A stretch of DNA of 25,992 bases from a virus, in the IMG/VR virus record IMGVR_UViG_3300032322_000109, positions 1-25,992 of that record; one strand, given 5' to 3'. Positions 1 through 7,503 of the stretch are shown here, piece after piece; the stretch's first letter is position 1; every line of letters begins with the position of its first letter. The notes under the pieces were generated by a model. The model made no database searches and was not told the DNA's origin. It saw nothing but the letters and a program-made list of their open reading frames with translations. Made by a program: the position numbers and the translations under genes.

Positions 1-128
1 CTACGATTCATAACGGCACGAACACCGATGCCTAAATGTTCTGCTAATGCTGTGGGGCTAGGATATGACCGCCACTTCTCTATAAATTCGTCATCACCAA
101 TGTAATCACCATATTGATTTTTAGCCAT
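1..128 (-). CDS. Partial helix-turn-helix protein (N-terminal part only)
   Basis: Reading the - strand from an ATG at 128 gives an open frame of 42 codons that runs off the left edge of the window, so only the N-terminus is present. Residues 14-42 look like a helix-turn-helix: FIEKWRSYPSPTALAEHLG is a first helix and turn, followed by a recognition-helix-like IGVRAVMNR. This is the only gene on the - strand and it diverges from the nuclease gene at 186. From memory, a similar N-terminal helix-turn-helix precedes a metallophosphoesterase domain in some uncultured aquatic phages; it could equally be a small regulator. The catalytic or effector part lies outside the window, so the function cannot be decided here. 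Confidence 0.6.
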   Translation of the reverse strand, partial: MAKNQYGDYIGDDEFIEKWRSYPSPTALAEHLGIGVRAVMNR

Positions 129-185
129 ATAAGACCCTAATCGTGATAAAGTTAGCCTATATTAACTGAATATTGTAAATAAACA
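129..185. promoter_or_regulatory. Divergent intergenic region with an operator-like dyad
   Basis: This 57-base AT-rich gap is the only place where transcription must diverge, so it probably holds promoters for the left gene and for the + strand genes. The half sites GTTA (151-154) and TAAC (163-166) form a dyad with an 8-base spacer. A TATATT box lies at 158-163 inside the dyad. No convincing -35 box stands 16-18 bases upstream on either strand. The dyad could be bound by the neighbouring helix-turn-helix protein, but that is inference. Confidence 0.25.
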
Positions 186-497
186 ATGACTTACGCACGA
201 ATAGACACCAATCATAGGGAAATTGTGGATGCTTTGCGTAAGTTAGGCGCAACAGTTGTTAGTTTAGCTTCTATGAAACACGGTTGCCCTGATCTTTTGG
301 TTGGATTTCAAGGCGAAACAATGCTGATGGAAATTAAGAAAGACGAAAAAGCCAAGTTCACGCCAGATCAGTTGGAGTTTATGGCGAAATGGCGAGGTGG
401 GTCAATTAGTCGGGTAGATTCAGTTGACTCAGCAATTCGTGCGCTTGGAGTTATCCAAGTAAAACATCCAAAAACTAATGGCTATGACATCTTTTAG
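186..497 (+). CDS. VRR-NUC-like small nuclease (PD-(D/E)XK fold)
   Basis: The 103-residue protein has the compact layout of phage VRR-NUC or Holliday-junction-resolvase-like nucleases. An N-terminal helix carries E12. The core motif is GCPDLLVGF followed by MLMEIKK, giving D36, E49 and K51 as the probable metal-binding and catalytic residues of the PD-(D/E)XK signature. The rest (LTPDQ-like FTPDQLEF, then a helix) also fits the family. Such enzymes cut branched or single-strand/double-strand junction DNA, and in phages are tied to recombination or to trimming DNA before packaging. No strong Shine-Dalgarno site precedes the ATG. The last 15 residues are less conserved in character. Family assignment is good; the exact substrate is unknown. 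Confidence 0.75.
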   Translation: MTYARIDTNHREIVDALRKLGATVVSLASMKHGCPDLLVGFQGETMLMEIKKDEKAKFTPDQLEFMAKWRGGSISRVDSVDSAIRALGVIQVKHPKTNGYDIF

Positions 498-507
498 TTT
501 GTATAAT
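479..507 (+). promoter_or_regulatory. Candidate sigma70-like promoter
   Basis: A perfect TATAAT box lies at 502-507 in the short gap before the Dps-like gene. The hexamer 17 bases upstream (479-484, TGGCTA) matches the -35 consensus at only three of six positions. AT-rich DNA gives such boxes by chance, so this is only a candidate. Confidence 0.25.
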
Positions 508-526
508 TGCTAAAAGGAGTTTTTTT

Positions 527-883
527 ATGCAAAATTGTTCCCTATTTGTAGCTACATTGCTACATTCTGCGACTAATACGCACTTTTTTCATTGGTCAAC
601 CGATTCTTATTCCAAACATATTGCTTTGGGCGAGTATTACGATGGAATTGTGGAACTAACAGACAGTTTTGCAGAAGCTTATATGGGCAAATACGGCAAA
701 TTAACCGATTTCCCAAGCGTTTACCACCAGCCAAAAGACCCCATCAAATACCTAGAATCCCTACAAAAGTTTGTGGCTGATGCCCGTCAAGATTTACCGC
801 AAGATTCTGAGTTACAAAACCTTATTGACGAGATTGCCGATTTAATAAACACCACCACTTATAAACTTAAGTTCTTGAAATAA
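527..883 (+). CDS. Dps/ferritin-like protein (DUF5856-type)
   Basis: The 118-residue all-helical protein resembles Dps-type ferritin-like proteins shortened for phages. The first helix ends in NTHFFHWST (H19, H22), which matches the TxxxHWN signature of Dps, and the second helix has H31, E36, D39, E43, D46 and E50 spaced as in a ferroxidase site. A C-terminal helix (residues 78-115) completes a bundle. Dps proteins bind DNA and oxidise and store iron; phage DUF5856 proteins have no proven role that I know. A strong AAGGAG at 514-519 stands 7 bases before the ATG. It is followed 12 bases later by a tiny basic gene. The ferritin-like call is from motif spacing, and iron binding is not shown. 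Confidence 0.6.
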   Translation: MQNCSLFVATLLHSATNTHFFHWSTDSYSKHIALGEYYDGIVELTDSFAEAYMGKYGKLTDFPSVYHQPKDPIKYLESLQKFVADARQDLPQDSELQNLIDEIADLINTTTYKLKFLK

Positions 884-895
884 AAGGAAATTATT

Positions 896-1081
896 ATGCC
901 ACTCGTTAAATCTGGTAGCAAGGAAGCCGTAGGCAAAAACATCAAAAAAGAGATGGAAGCTGGCAAACCTAAGAAACAAGCCGTAGCCATTGCACTAGCT
1001 ACTGAGCGTAAGTACGCTAAAGGTAACCGCAAGTCTAAGCTTGAAGATGCTTATGCTCGTTACATTGAAGAAAAAGCTTAA
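896..1081 (+). CDS. Small basic phage protein, DUF6496-like
   Basis: This 61-residue protein is rich in lysine and arginine. The pattern MPLVKSGSK, then NIKKEMEAGKPKKQAVAIAL, matches the small DUF6496-type proteins found in many phage genomes and also in some bacteria. Family members have no known function that I can name. The sequence suggests two amphipathic helices joined by a GKPKK turn, which would suit nucleic-acid contact, but this is inference. AAAGGAA at 883-889 serves as ribosome binding site. It is the first of four tiny basic genes leading to the terminase. Confidence 0.65.
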   Translation: MPLVKSGSKEAVGKNIKKEMEAGKPKKQAVAIALATERKYAKGNRKSKLEDAYARYIEEKA

Positions 1082-1103
1082 AAATTCTTGAAATTTCTTG
1101 AAA

Positions 1104-1406
1104 ATGAGCCGCCAAGACCAAATTCGTGCAGCAATGGATAAGCACGATAAACCAATACCTAAGACTACAACGGGTAAAGGTAAGAATTACTTGCCAACAG
1201 AGCAAGGCGCAGGAATGACGGCTAAAGGGCGTGAAGCCTATAATCGCAAGAACAACGCTAATTTAAAAGCCCCCGCCCCAAATCCAAAGACCGAAGCTGA
1301 TAAAGGTAGAAAAGCCAGTTTCTGTGCAAGAATGGGTGGAGTTGTCGCTAAAAGCAAGAACGCTGAACGAGCAAAAGCTAGCATGAGGAGATGGAACTGT
1401 GGCTAA
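1104..1406 (+). CDS. Small basic phage protein, DUF6321-like
   Basis: The 100-residue protein shows the pattern of the DUF6321 family of phage proteins: GMTAKGREAYNRKNNANLKAP, a linker, KASFCARMGGV and a C-terminal RWNC. The two cysteines (in SFCARM and RWNC) are hallmarks of the family. Its role is unknown; I recall members lying beside packaging genes in other aquatic phages. I chose the ATG at 1104 over the TTG at 1098, although neither has a clear Shine-Dalgarno site; the gene may depend on coupling with the upstream gene. It overlaps the next gene by 8 bases. Confidence 0.65.
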   Translation: MSRQDQIRAAMDKHDKPIPKTTTGKGKNYLPTEQGAGMTAKGREAYNRKNNANLKAPAPNPKTEADKGRKASFCARMGGVVAKSKNAERAKASMRRWNCG

Positions 1407-1575
1407 ACAAGGACTATATGCAAACATTCACGCCAAGCGTGAACGGATCAAAGCTGGTTCAGGCGAAAAGATGCGTAAGCCTGGCACTAAGGGTGCACCA
1501 ACAGCTAAAGACTTTAAAGAATCCGCTAAGACATCCCGCAAAGAAATGCTTACTAAAGCTATGAAGGATATGTAA
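1399..1575 (+). CDS. Tiny basic phage protein starting with GTG
   Basis: The 58-residue frame starts at GTG 1399 and reads V-A-K-Q-G-L-Y-A-N-I-H-A-K-R, then AGSGEKMRKPGTKGAPTAKD and a final Lys-rich helix. GAGGAG at 1385-1390 stands 8 bases before the GTG and supports the start. The YANIHAKRxRI and SGEKMRKPGxxGAPTxxxF pattern recurs, from memory, in many phage genomes as an uncharacterised short protein. It has about 15 Lys or Arg and few acidic residues. It overlaps the gene before it by 8 bases and shares one base with the gene after it (TAATG), so the run is translationally coupled. Confidence 0.7.
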   Translation: MAKQGLYANIHAKRERIKAGSGEKMRKPGTKGAPTAKDFKESAKTSRKEMLTKAMKDM

Positions 1576-1724
1576 TGGAACACATGAATCGCAAATTTAA
1601 AAAGGAAGATGCTTTACTAAGACCGCACAAAGAGACAACTTTGGAGAAAAACCAAAGGATGCGTGAGCGCAGAAAAGCTATGATTGCCAAGCAATTCAAT
1701 AAATTCCAAAAGGATATTGCATAA
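1575..1724 (+). CDS. Tiny basic hypothetical protein
   Basis: The ATG at 1575 shares its A with the TAA of the preceding gene. The 49-residue product is mostly a charged helix: MEHMNRKFKKEDALLRPHK, then KNQRMRERRKAMIAKQFNKF. I do not recognise the family. A second ATG four codons in is possible. It is the fourth of four small basic proteins that lead into the terminase genes, and coupling to its neighbour is the main reason to believe it is translated. A 50-base gap with no clear promoter separates it from the small terminase. Confidence 0.5.
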   Translation: MEHMNRKFKKEDALLRPHKETTLEKNQRMRERRKAMIAKQFNKFQKDIA

Positions 1725-1774
1725 CAATAAAAGTAGTTTAGAATTACCTAACTAAATCAATCACTTGAGGCAGT

Positions 1775-2062
1775 ATGGAAAATAAACAATTAAGAAATAT
1801 TAAAGGGGCTGGCAGACCTGCTGGTAGCCCTAATAAATCCACCGCATTGGCTAGAGAAGCCATAGCTCGTTTTGTTGATGGTAACAGCCATAAGCTACAA
1901 GAATGGCTAGAAGCTATTGCTGACGATCCTAAGTATGGCCCTAAACACGCATTTGATTGCTTTATGCAAGTAGCTGAGTACCATGTACCCAAGTTAGCCC
2001 GTACAGAGCATACTGGCAGCGAAGATAAACCCATTCGATATGTGGTTTCATGGAAGAAGTAG
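1775..2062 (+). CDS. terS: Terminase small subunit
   Basis: The 95-residue protein begins with a basic GRPAGSPNKSTALAREAIARF segment (about residues 13-33), which is typical of small terminases and of their DNA-binding region. The rest is helical and ends in VPKLARTEHTG, also typical of the family. The subunit recognises the packaging site on concatemeric phage DNA and hands it to the large subunit. The gene overlaps the large terminase gene by 13 bases, which is the usual order and coupling. TTGAGG upstream serves as a ribosome binding site. At 95 residues it is short compared with P22 gp3 (162 residues). Confidence 0.8.
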   Translation: MENKQLRNIKGAGRPAGSPNKSTALAREAIARFVDGNSHKLQEWLEAIADDPKYGPKHAFDCFMQVAEYHVPKLARTEHTGSEDKPIRYVVSWKK

Positions 2063-3408
2063 CCGACTATACTGATGTCAACATAGAGCTATACAAGCCC
2101 AGAGAAGTTTTCCTAGACTTTCACGATAGAAACCAACGCTGGGCTGTAATAGTAGCGCATAGACGATGTGGTAAGACTGTAGCCTGTATTAATGACTTGA
2201 TTTGGCGAGCCATTACTGAAGGCAAGGAGAACGCTAGATATGCCTACATTGCACCGTACTACGCTCAAGCTAAGTCTATTGCTTTTGATTACCTTATGCA
2301 GTTTAGTGAGCCTGCAAGGGTTAAGCACAACATCTCAGAGCTGTGGGTGGAGTTATTCAATGGGGCTAGAATTCGTCTATTTGGTGCAGACAATCCTGAT
2401 GCTCTTAGGGGTTTATATCTAGACGGAGTAGTTTTAGACGAATACGCTGACATGAAGCCTAAGATATGGGGCGAAGTAATCCGACCCTTATTGGCTGACA
2501 GACAGGGCTGGGGTGTGTTTATTGGTACTCCTAAAGGCCATAATACCTTTTATGACATCTATCAGTACGCCACCTTAAATGAGGATTGGTACTCCAAAGT
2601 CCTACGGGCTAGTAAAACAAAGCTGATTGACCAGGCTGAGTTGGATGACGCTTTAAAGGCTATGACCATAGACCAATACCAGCAAGAGTTTGAGTGCAGC
2701 TTTGAGGCTGCCATTATTGGGGCGATCTACGGCACAGAAATGCGTAGGCTTACTGACGCAGGGCGTATTGGCAAAGTTGAGTGCGACCCAATGTTTCCTG
2801 TGCATACAGCATGGGATTTGGGCTTTAACGATGCTACGGCTATTTGGTGGTATCAAGTCATACACGGTGAGATCAGAATCCTTGATTACCATGAGGCACA
2901 CGGTCAACCGATTGTGTATTACGCCAATCAAATTAAAGAGCGACCCTATGAATATGGCATACATTGGTTGCCACACGATGCAAGAGCTAAAACTTTAGCA
3001 AGCGGTGGAAAGTCAATAATTGAACAATTAATTGACAAATTGCCCCAAAAAAGTGGGAATTTGTTTAAAATAGTACCTAATTTGTCATTGCAAGACGGTA
3101 TTCAAGCAACACGCCTAGCATTGGCTAGAACTTGGTTTGATGGAATGAAGTGCCAAGAAGGTATCGAATGTTTGCGCCAATATCAAAGGGAATTTGATGA
3201 AGATAAGAAAGTATTTAGAGACAAGCCTCGCCATGATTGGACTTCGCATGGAGCAGATGCTTTTAGGATGCTTTCTATTGCTTGGAAGGATGAAGCAGAA
3301 ATTGAGCGACAAAATCAGCCAATTAAAGGCATTTTTGTCGGGCAAACTGATGTAACTTTAGAAGAAATGTGGCGTGAAAAACCCGCAGTTAAAAACCAAA
3401 GGTATTAG
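2050..3408 (+). CDS. terL: Terminase large subunit (packaging ATPase and nuclease)
   Basis: The 452-residue protein has the two domains of the packaging motor. The ATPase has a Walker A-like AHRRCGKTV (residues 36-44, K42), a Walker B GVVLDEYADM (D130, E131), and a coupling motif IGTPKGHN. The RNase H-like nuclease begins at AWDLGFNDATA (about residue 255) and has further acidic metal ligands in RILDYHE, LPHDARA and HGADAFR. Together these drive DNA into the prohead and cut the concatemer. Length and motif order are normal and no key residue is missing. The ATG lies inside the small-subunit gene, so the two are coupled, and the portal gene follows after 2 bases. Confidence 0.95.
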   Translation: MEEVADYTDVNIELYKPREVFLDFHDRNQRWAVIVAHRRCGKTVACINDLIWRAITEGKENARYAYIAPYYAQAKSIAFDYLMQFSEPARVKHNISELWVELFNGARIRLFGADNPDALRGLYLDGVVLDEYADMKPKIWGEVIRPLLADRQGWGVFIGTPKGHNTFYDIYQYATLNEDWYSKVLRASKTKLIDQAELDDALKAMTIDQYQQEFECSFEAAIIGAIYGTEMRRLTDAGRIGKVECDPMFPVHTAWDLGFNDATAIWWYQVIHGEIRILDYHEAHGQPIVYYANQIKERPYEYGIHWLPHDARAKTLASGGKSIIEQLIDKLPQKSGNLFKIVPNLSLQDGIQATRLALARTWFDGMKCQEGIECLRQYQREFDEDKKVFRDKPRHDWTSHGADAFRMLSIAWKDEAEIERQNQPIKGIFVGQTDVTLEEMWREKPAVKNQRY

Positions 3409-3410
3409 AT

Positions 3411-5708
3411 ATGCAAGATACGCTGAATAAGACTTACACCGATTGGTACAACACAATCGCCCAGTACGACAAATCCTTTCGGGAATGGGAAGCAAGAGTA
3501 CCAAGAATCTTAAAGCGTTATCGTGATGACAGCCGTACCCGTAACAACCCAAATGCTCGTTTTAACATCCTTTGGTCTAATGTTCAGGTTCTACAACCCG
3601 CAGTATTTGCTAGACTTCCCCGCCCAGATGTAAGCCGTAGATTCCGAGACAACGACCCTGTAGCTCGTGTAGCTTCCATGATGCTTGAAAGAGCCTTGGA
3701 ATATGAGATTGAGCATTACTCAGATTACGCTTCTTCCATGAAAAATGCGGTATTAGACCGCTTACTAGGTGGGCGTGGCACTGCTTGGATTCGTTACGAA
3801 CCCCACATTGTTGGTGAAGAAAACGAAGTTGGTGATGGTTTGGCAGGGCAAATGCCCGATGATGGACTTCAAATTACCGAGGATGCCGATGAATCTGAAA
3901 CGGAAAACGCTCAATTATTGGAATCGCAAGAACGCATTGAGTATGAGTGCGCCCCTGTTGATTATGTTAATTGGCGTGATTTTGGTCATTCTGTAGCTCG
4001 TACTTGGGAAGAAGTAACGGCTGTATGGCGTAAAGTCTATATGAGCCGCCAAGCCTTAATTGATCGGTTCGGTGAAGAATTAGGCAACAAGATTCCATTA
4101 GATACCAAGCCTGAGTCGGATAAATGGGCGCAAAAGCAGATGGTAGCCGAGCATTTCCAAGCTTGTGTATATGAAATTTGGGATAAAGAGCAAGGTAAAG
4201 TCTTTTGGATTAGCAAGTCAATGGGCGAGATTCTCGATGAACGGGATGATCCGCTACAGTTAGAAGGCTTCTTTCCTTGCCCTAAACCGCTGTACGCTAC
4301 CCTCACAACCGACAGCTTAGAGCCAGTTCCTGACTTTGTACTGTATCAAGACCAAGCTAAACAGTTAGATACCCTAGCTGACCGCATTGATGGCTTTATT
4401 AACGCTCTTAAAGTTCGTGGCGTTTACGATGCTTCCGAGCCAAGCCTAGCCAGATTGTTCTCTGAGGGCGAAAACAATGCGTTGATCCCTGTCAAGAATT
4501 GGGCTGCTTTTGCTGAGAAACAGGGCATGAAAGGCGCTATTGATCTTGTAGACATTACCCCAATTGCCCAAGGTTTGATGATGGCCTATCAAGCCATGGA
4601 GCAAGTTAAAGGGCAGATTTACGAGATTATGGGTATTGCCGACATTCAGCGTGGGCAGACCGATCCTAATGAAACCCTTGGCGCACAGATCATTAAGTCT
4701 AATAATGCCGCTGGCAGACTTAAGACGATGCAACACGCAGTTGTGGACTTTGCGACCTCGTTACTGTCTATCAAAGCGCAGATTATCTGCAAGCACTTTA
4801 CTGACGATACGATCCTCAAAATTAGTGGTGCAGCGCAACTTAGCCCACAAGATCAACAGTTAATCCCACAAGCCTTACAGCTTCTGAAAGACGAACCCGC
4901 TAAGAACTTCCGTATCGAAGTAACTAGCGATTCCATGATCTATCAGGATGAGCAACAAGAAAAAGCCGACAGAATTGAGTTCCTAAAAGCCGTTACAGGT
5001 TTTATGCAAGGCGCTGTGCCTATGGCTCAATCTGTGCCTGAGTTTGCCCCTGTACTTATGGAGATGCTGAAGTTTGGAGTTACCGCATTTAAAGCTGGTA
5101 AGAGTTTAGAAGGTTTAATTGATGAAACTGCCGATAAATATAGGAATCAGGTTAAAGCGATGGAAGGACAGCCTAAGCCACCACCACTTGAAATTCAGAA
5201 AATCCAAGCCCAAGCACAAGCCAAGGCTCAGGAATTGCAAGCCCAGGCTCAGCTTGAGATGCAGAAGCTACAGGCTACCAATGAGCTTGAGAAGGCCAAA
5301 CAGGAATACCAAGCCCAAGAGAATCAGCTTAAGTTTCAATTGGAAGAGCAGCGAAATGCTCAACAAATCCAGATGGAAGCTCAAATGGGTCAGATGAAAG
5401 CAGAAATGGACAATAATAAAGAAATCCTACTTGCTTATCTAGACAATAGCACTAAAATTGAAACAGCACGGATTTCTCAAGGATTAGATGATGGTTCAGA
5501 AGCCTATATCCAAAATGTAGAAACCGCTAAATTAATTCAAGATATGATGGGATACAATATGCCACAACATCCGCTAGAGCCAATTGTTCAAAACTTGCAA
5601 CAGCAAAATCAGCAACTAGCGCAAATGATTTCTGCTATTTATGACCGATTAAATCAACCTAAGACCGTGATTCGTGATGAAAACGGTAAGATCGTAGGAG
5701 TTAAATAA
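3411..5708 (+). CDS. P22-type portal protein
   Basis: The 765-residue protein has the size and pattern of P22-type portals (P22 gp1 is 725). The N-terminal LWSNVQVLQPAVFARLPRPD and RVASMMLERALEYEIE are typical; the crown and wing follow. The C-terminus (about residues 586-690) is a long Gln/Ala/Glu-rich coiled coil with repeated QAQAQ-type stretches, comparable to the barrel helix of P22 portal. The ring of twelve subunits sits at one capsid vertex, holds the terminase during packaging and carries the tail. An acidic linker near residues 135-170 (about DADESETENA) is unusual but within the family range. Its TAA overlaps the next ATG by one base. Confidence 0.92.
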   Translation: MQDTLNKTYTDWYNTIAQYDKSFREWEARVPRILKRYRDDSRTRNNPNARFNILWSNVQVLQPAVFARLPRPDVSRRFRDNDPVARVASMMLERALEYEIEHYSDYASSMKNAVLDRLLGGRGTAWIRYEPHIVGEENEVGDGLAGQMPDDGLQITEDADESETENAQLLESQERIEYECAPVDYVNWRDFGHSVARTWEEVTAVWRKVYMSRQALIDRFGEELGNKIPLDTKPESDKWAQKQMVAEHFQACVYEIWDKEQGKVFWISKSMGEILDERDDPLQLEGFFPCPKPLYATLTTDSLEPVPDFVLYQDQAKQLDTLADRIDGFINALKVRGVYDASEPSLARLFSEGENNALIPVKNWAAFAEKQGMKGAIDLVDITPIAQGLMMAYQAMEQVKGQIYEIMGIADIQRGQTDPNETLGAQIIKSNNAAGRLKTMQHAVVDFATSLLSIKAQIICKHFTDDTILKISGAAQLSPQDQQLIPQALQLLKDEPAKNFRIEVTSDSMIYQDEQQEKADRIEFLKAVTGFMQGAVPMAQSVPEFAPVLMEMLKFGVTAFKAGKSLEGLIDETADKYRNQVKAMEGQPKPPPLEIQKIQAQAQAKAQELQAQAQLEMQKLQATNELEKAKQEYQAQENQLKFQLEEQRNAQQIQMEAQMGQMKAEMDNNKEILLAYLDNSTKIETARISQGLDDGSEAYIQNVETAKLIQDMMGYNMPQHPLEPIVQNLQQQNQQLAQMISAIYDRLNQPKTVIRDENGKIVGVK

Positions 5709-6112
5709 TGCCATCCAATTTAAAATATTCTAACGGCACTAGAAATGCCCAACAACAAGGTTTAATTACCTACGCTGGCACAGGTTCTATTATTCGTCTG
5801 TATGACGGTAGTCAACCTGCCAATGCCAATACTGCTATTTCTACCCAAACCTTGTTAGTTAGCTTAACTATTGCTGGTGGCTTTGGTACAGATTCCAACG
5901 GAACTATTACATTAGGTGCGGTAACTAGTGGAACAGCAGTAGCTTCAGGCACAGCAGCATTCTTCAGAATTGTTAAATCTGACGGCACAACCGTAGTAAT
6001 GGATGGCTCAGTTGGCACATCGGGTTCAGATTTGAATCTAAATACTACGACTATCGCTTCAGCACAGACAGTCAGCATTACAGCAGGAACAATCATCCGA
6101 GCTAACAGTTAA
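5708..6112 (+). CDS. Beta-rich virion structural protein
   Basis: This 134-residue protein is rich in Thr, Ser, Gly and Ala with little charge, typical of a beta-structured virion protein. The pattern IIRLYDGSQPANAN, LLVSLTIAGGF, FFRIVKSDGTTVVMDGSVGT and SDLNLNTTTI matches a family that I recall from many phages and prophages, usually beside capsid or tail genes. Its precise place in the virion is not known to me; head decoration or fibre base are both possible. It starts inside the portal stop codon (TAATG) and is followed by the first fibre gene after 8 bases, so it opens the fibre block. Confidence 0.6.
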   Translation: MPSNLKYSNGTRNAQQQGLITYAGTGSIIRLYDGSQPANANTAISTQTLLVSLTIAGGFGTDSNGTITLGAVTSGTAVASGTAAFFRIVKSDGTTVVMDGSVGTSGSDLNLNTTTIASAQTVSITAGTIIRANS

Positions 6113-6120
6113 GGTAAATC

Positions 6121-7503
6121 ATGGCACTTGTTCTAAAAGACAGAGTTCAAGAAACGAGTACCACGACAGGTACAGGGACATTAACGCTTGCTGGTGCTGT
6201 TACGCAGTTTCAGACATTCTCAGCCGCAGTTGGCAACGGAAACACTACTTATTACACTATTTATAACGCTGGTGGATCACAATGGGAAGTAGGCCTTGGT
6301 ACGGTAGGCGCAGGAACACTTAGCCGTGATACTGTACTTTCATCTAGTAACGCTAATGCTTTAGTTAGTTTTACAGGCACTTTGTATGTGTTTGGTGATT
6401 ACCCTGCTGACAAGGCTGTATTTAAAGATGCTAGTGGCGTAATCAATAACACTACATTTAACGCTACAACAAGCGTTATTACCCCTATTGTACAGGCTAC
6501 AAATTCAGGTGGATTAGCACTTAAAAACTCCGCAGGAACTACTCAAATCAGTATGGGTGGTGGCGGTGGTGACAATGTGTCAATTAATGTAGCTACAAAT
6601 ATTAATGGTGCAAATGCACAAATAGACATCAGCCCTACTGGTACAGGTCATGTCCACATAAAGCCTACAGGCACAGGATCGCTTGAGATTGCTCCTACAA
6701 ATGTAGGAACAATAAACAATATGACTATCGGTGCAACAACGGCTGTTGCTGGTAGTTTTACTAATTTAAGCGTAACTGGCACGACTAGTTTTGATGGCGC
6801 AGAAGGTACAGCAGGTCAAGTATTAACTTCTGCTGGTACAGGCAATACCCCTACATGGGCTACACCAACCACAGGTACAGTAACTAGCGTTGCTGCAAGT
6901 GCTGGAACAGGCATTAGCGTATCAGGTAGCCCTATTACTGGTAGCGGTACGATTACCATTACCAATACTGCGCCCGATCAAACGGTTGTATTGACCGCAG
7001 GTACAGGGATTAGCACTAGCGGTACATATCCTAGCTTTACCATTACAAACTCAGGCGTAACTGTTTACCCTGGTGCTGGTATTGCTAATTCTACAGGTAG
7101 CGCATGGGGAACAAGCTACACCACTAGCGGTAGCGGCACAGTTGTCGCTTTGGCTACTGCCCCTGCACTTAATACACCAGTAGTCACAAATTACACAGAA
7201 ACGCTTTATGCCCCTTCTGCTGGCTCTAGCTTTACTGTTGATTTGGCTAACGGCACAGTACAAAAGTTAAGCCTTAACGCTAACGGCACAATTACATTGC
7301 CAAGCTCTGTAGCTGGTAAATCTTTTGTAATCATTGTTACTTACTCCGGTGCATTTACTTTGACTTGGGCTGGTGGTTCTACGATTAAATGGCCTGGTGG
7401 CACAGCGCCTACAGCATCATCCGCAAACGGTAAGTTTGACATCTTTACTTTCTTTTGCGATGGAACTAACACATATGGCAATTCGTTCGGCCTTAATTAC
7501 TAA
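6121..7503 (+). CDS. Tail fibre / receptor-binding structural protein 1
   Basis: The 460-residue protein starts with a conserved virion-anchor type domain (MALVLKDRVQETSTTTGTGT, then FQTFSAAVGNGN, WEVGLGTVGAG, LSRDTVLSSSNAN, PADKAVF; residues 1-102) that I recall from many aquatic phages. The middle (about 120-340) is a Thr/Gly/Ser-rich run of short beta repeats such as PTGTGHVHIKPTGTGSLEI and AGTGISVSGSPITGSGTITI, as in trimeric fibres. The C-terminus (about 345-460) is a distinct globular-looking domain, ending in an FCDGTNTYGN motif. There is no signal peptide or membrane segment. It is likely host-facing. Its TAA shares a base with the ATG of the HNH gene. Confidence 0.7.
   Translation: MALVLKDRVQETSTTTGTGTLTLAGAVTQFQTFSAAVGNGNTTYYTIYNAGGSQWEVGLGTVGAGTLSRDTVLSSSNANALVSFTGTLYVFGDYPADKAVFKDASGVINNTTFNATTSVITPIVQATNSGGLALKNSAGTTQISMGGGGGDNVSINVATNINGANAQIDISPTGTGHVHIKPTGTGSLEIAPTNVGTINNMTIGATTAVAGSFTNLSVTGTTSFDGAEGTAGQVLTSAGTGNTPTWATPTTGTVTSVAASAGTGISVSGSPITGSGTITITNTAPDQTVVLTAGTGISTSGTYPSFTITNSGVTVYPGAGIANSTGSAWGTSYTTSGSGTVVALATAPALNTPVVTNYTETLYAPSAGSSFTVDLANGTVQKLSLNANGTITLPSSVAGKSFVIIVTYSGAFTLTWAGGSTIKWPGGTAPTASSANGKFDIFTFFCDGTNTYGNSFGLNY

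Noticed and set aside
1098-1103. TTG start for the DUF6321-like protein
   Set aside because: It adds only two residues, has no better ribosome binding site and is a weaker codon than the ATG at 1104.
1731-1753. Imperfect hairpin TAGTTTAG...CTAACTA before terS
   Set aside because: The stem has a bulge, few G-C pairs and no following T tract, so it is not a credible terminator.
3032-3075. TTGACA followed by a TAAAAT box within terL
   Set aside because: Spacing is about 28 bases, far from the 16-18 needed, and the stretch is coding.
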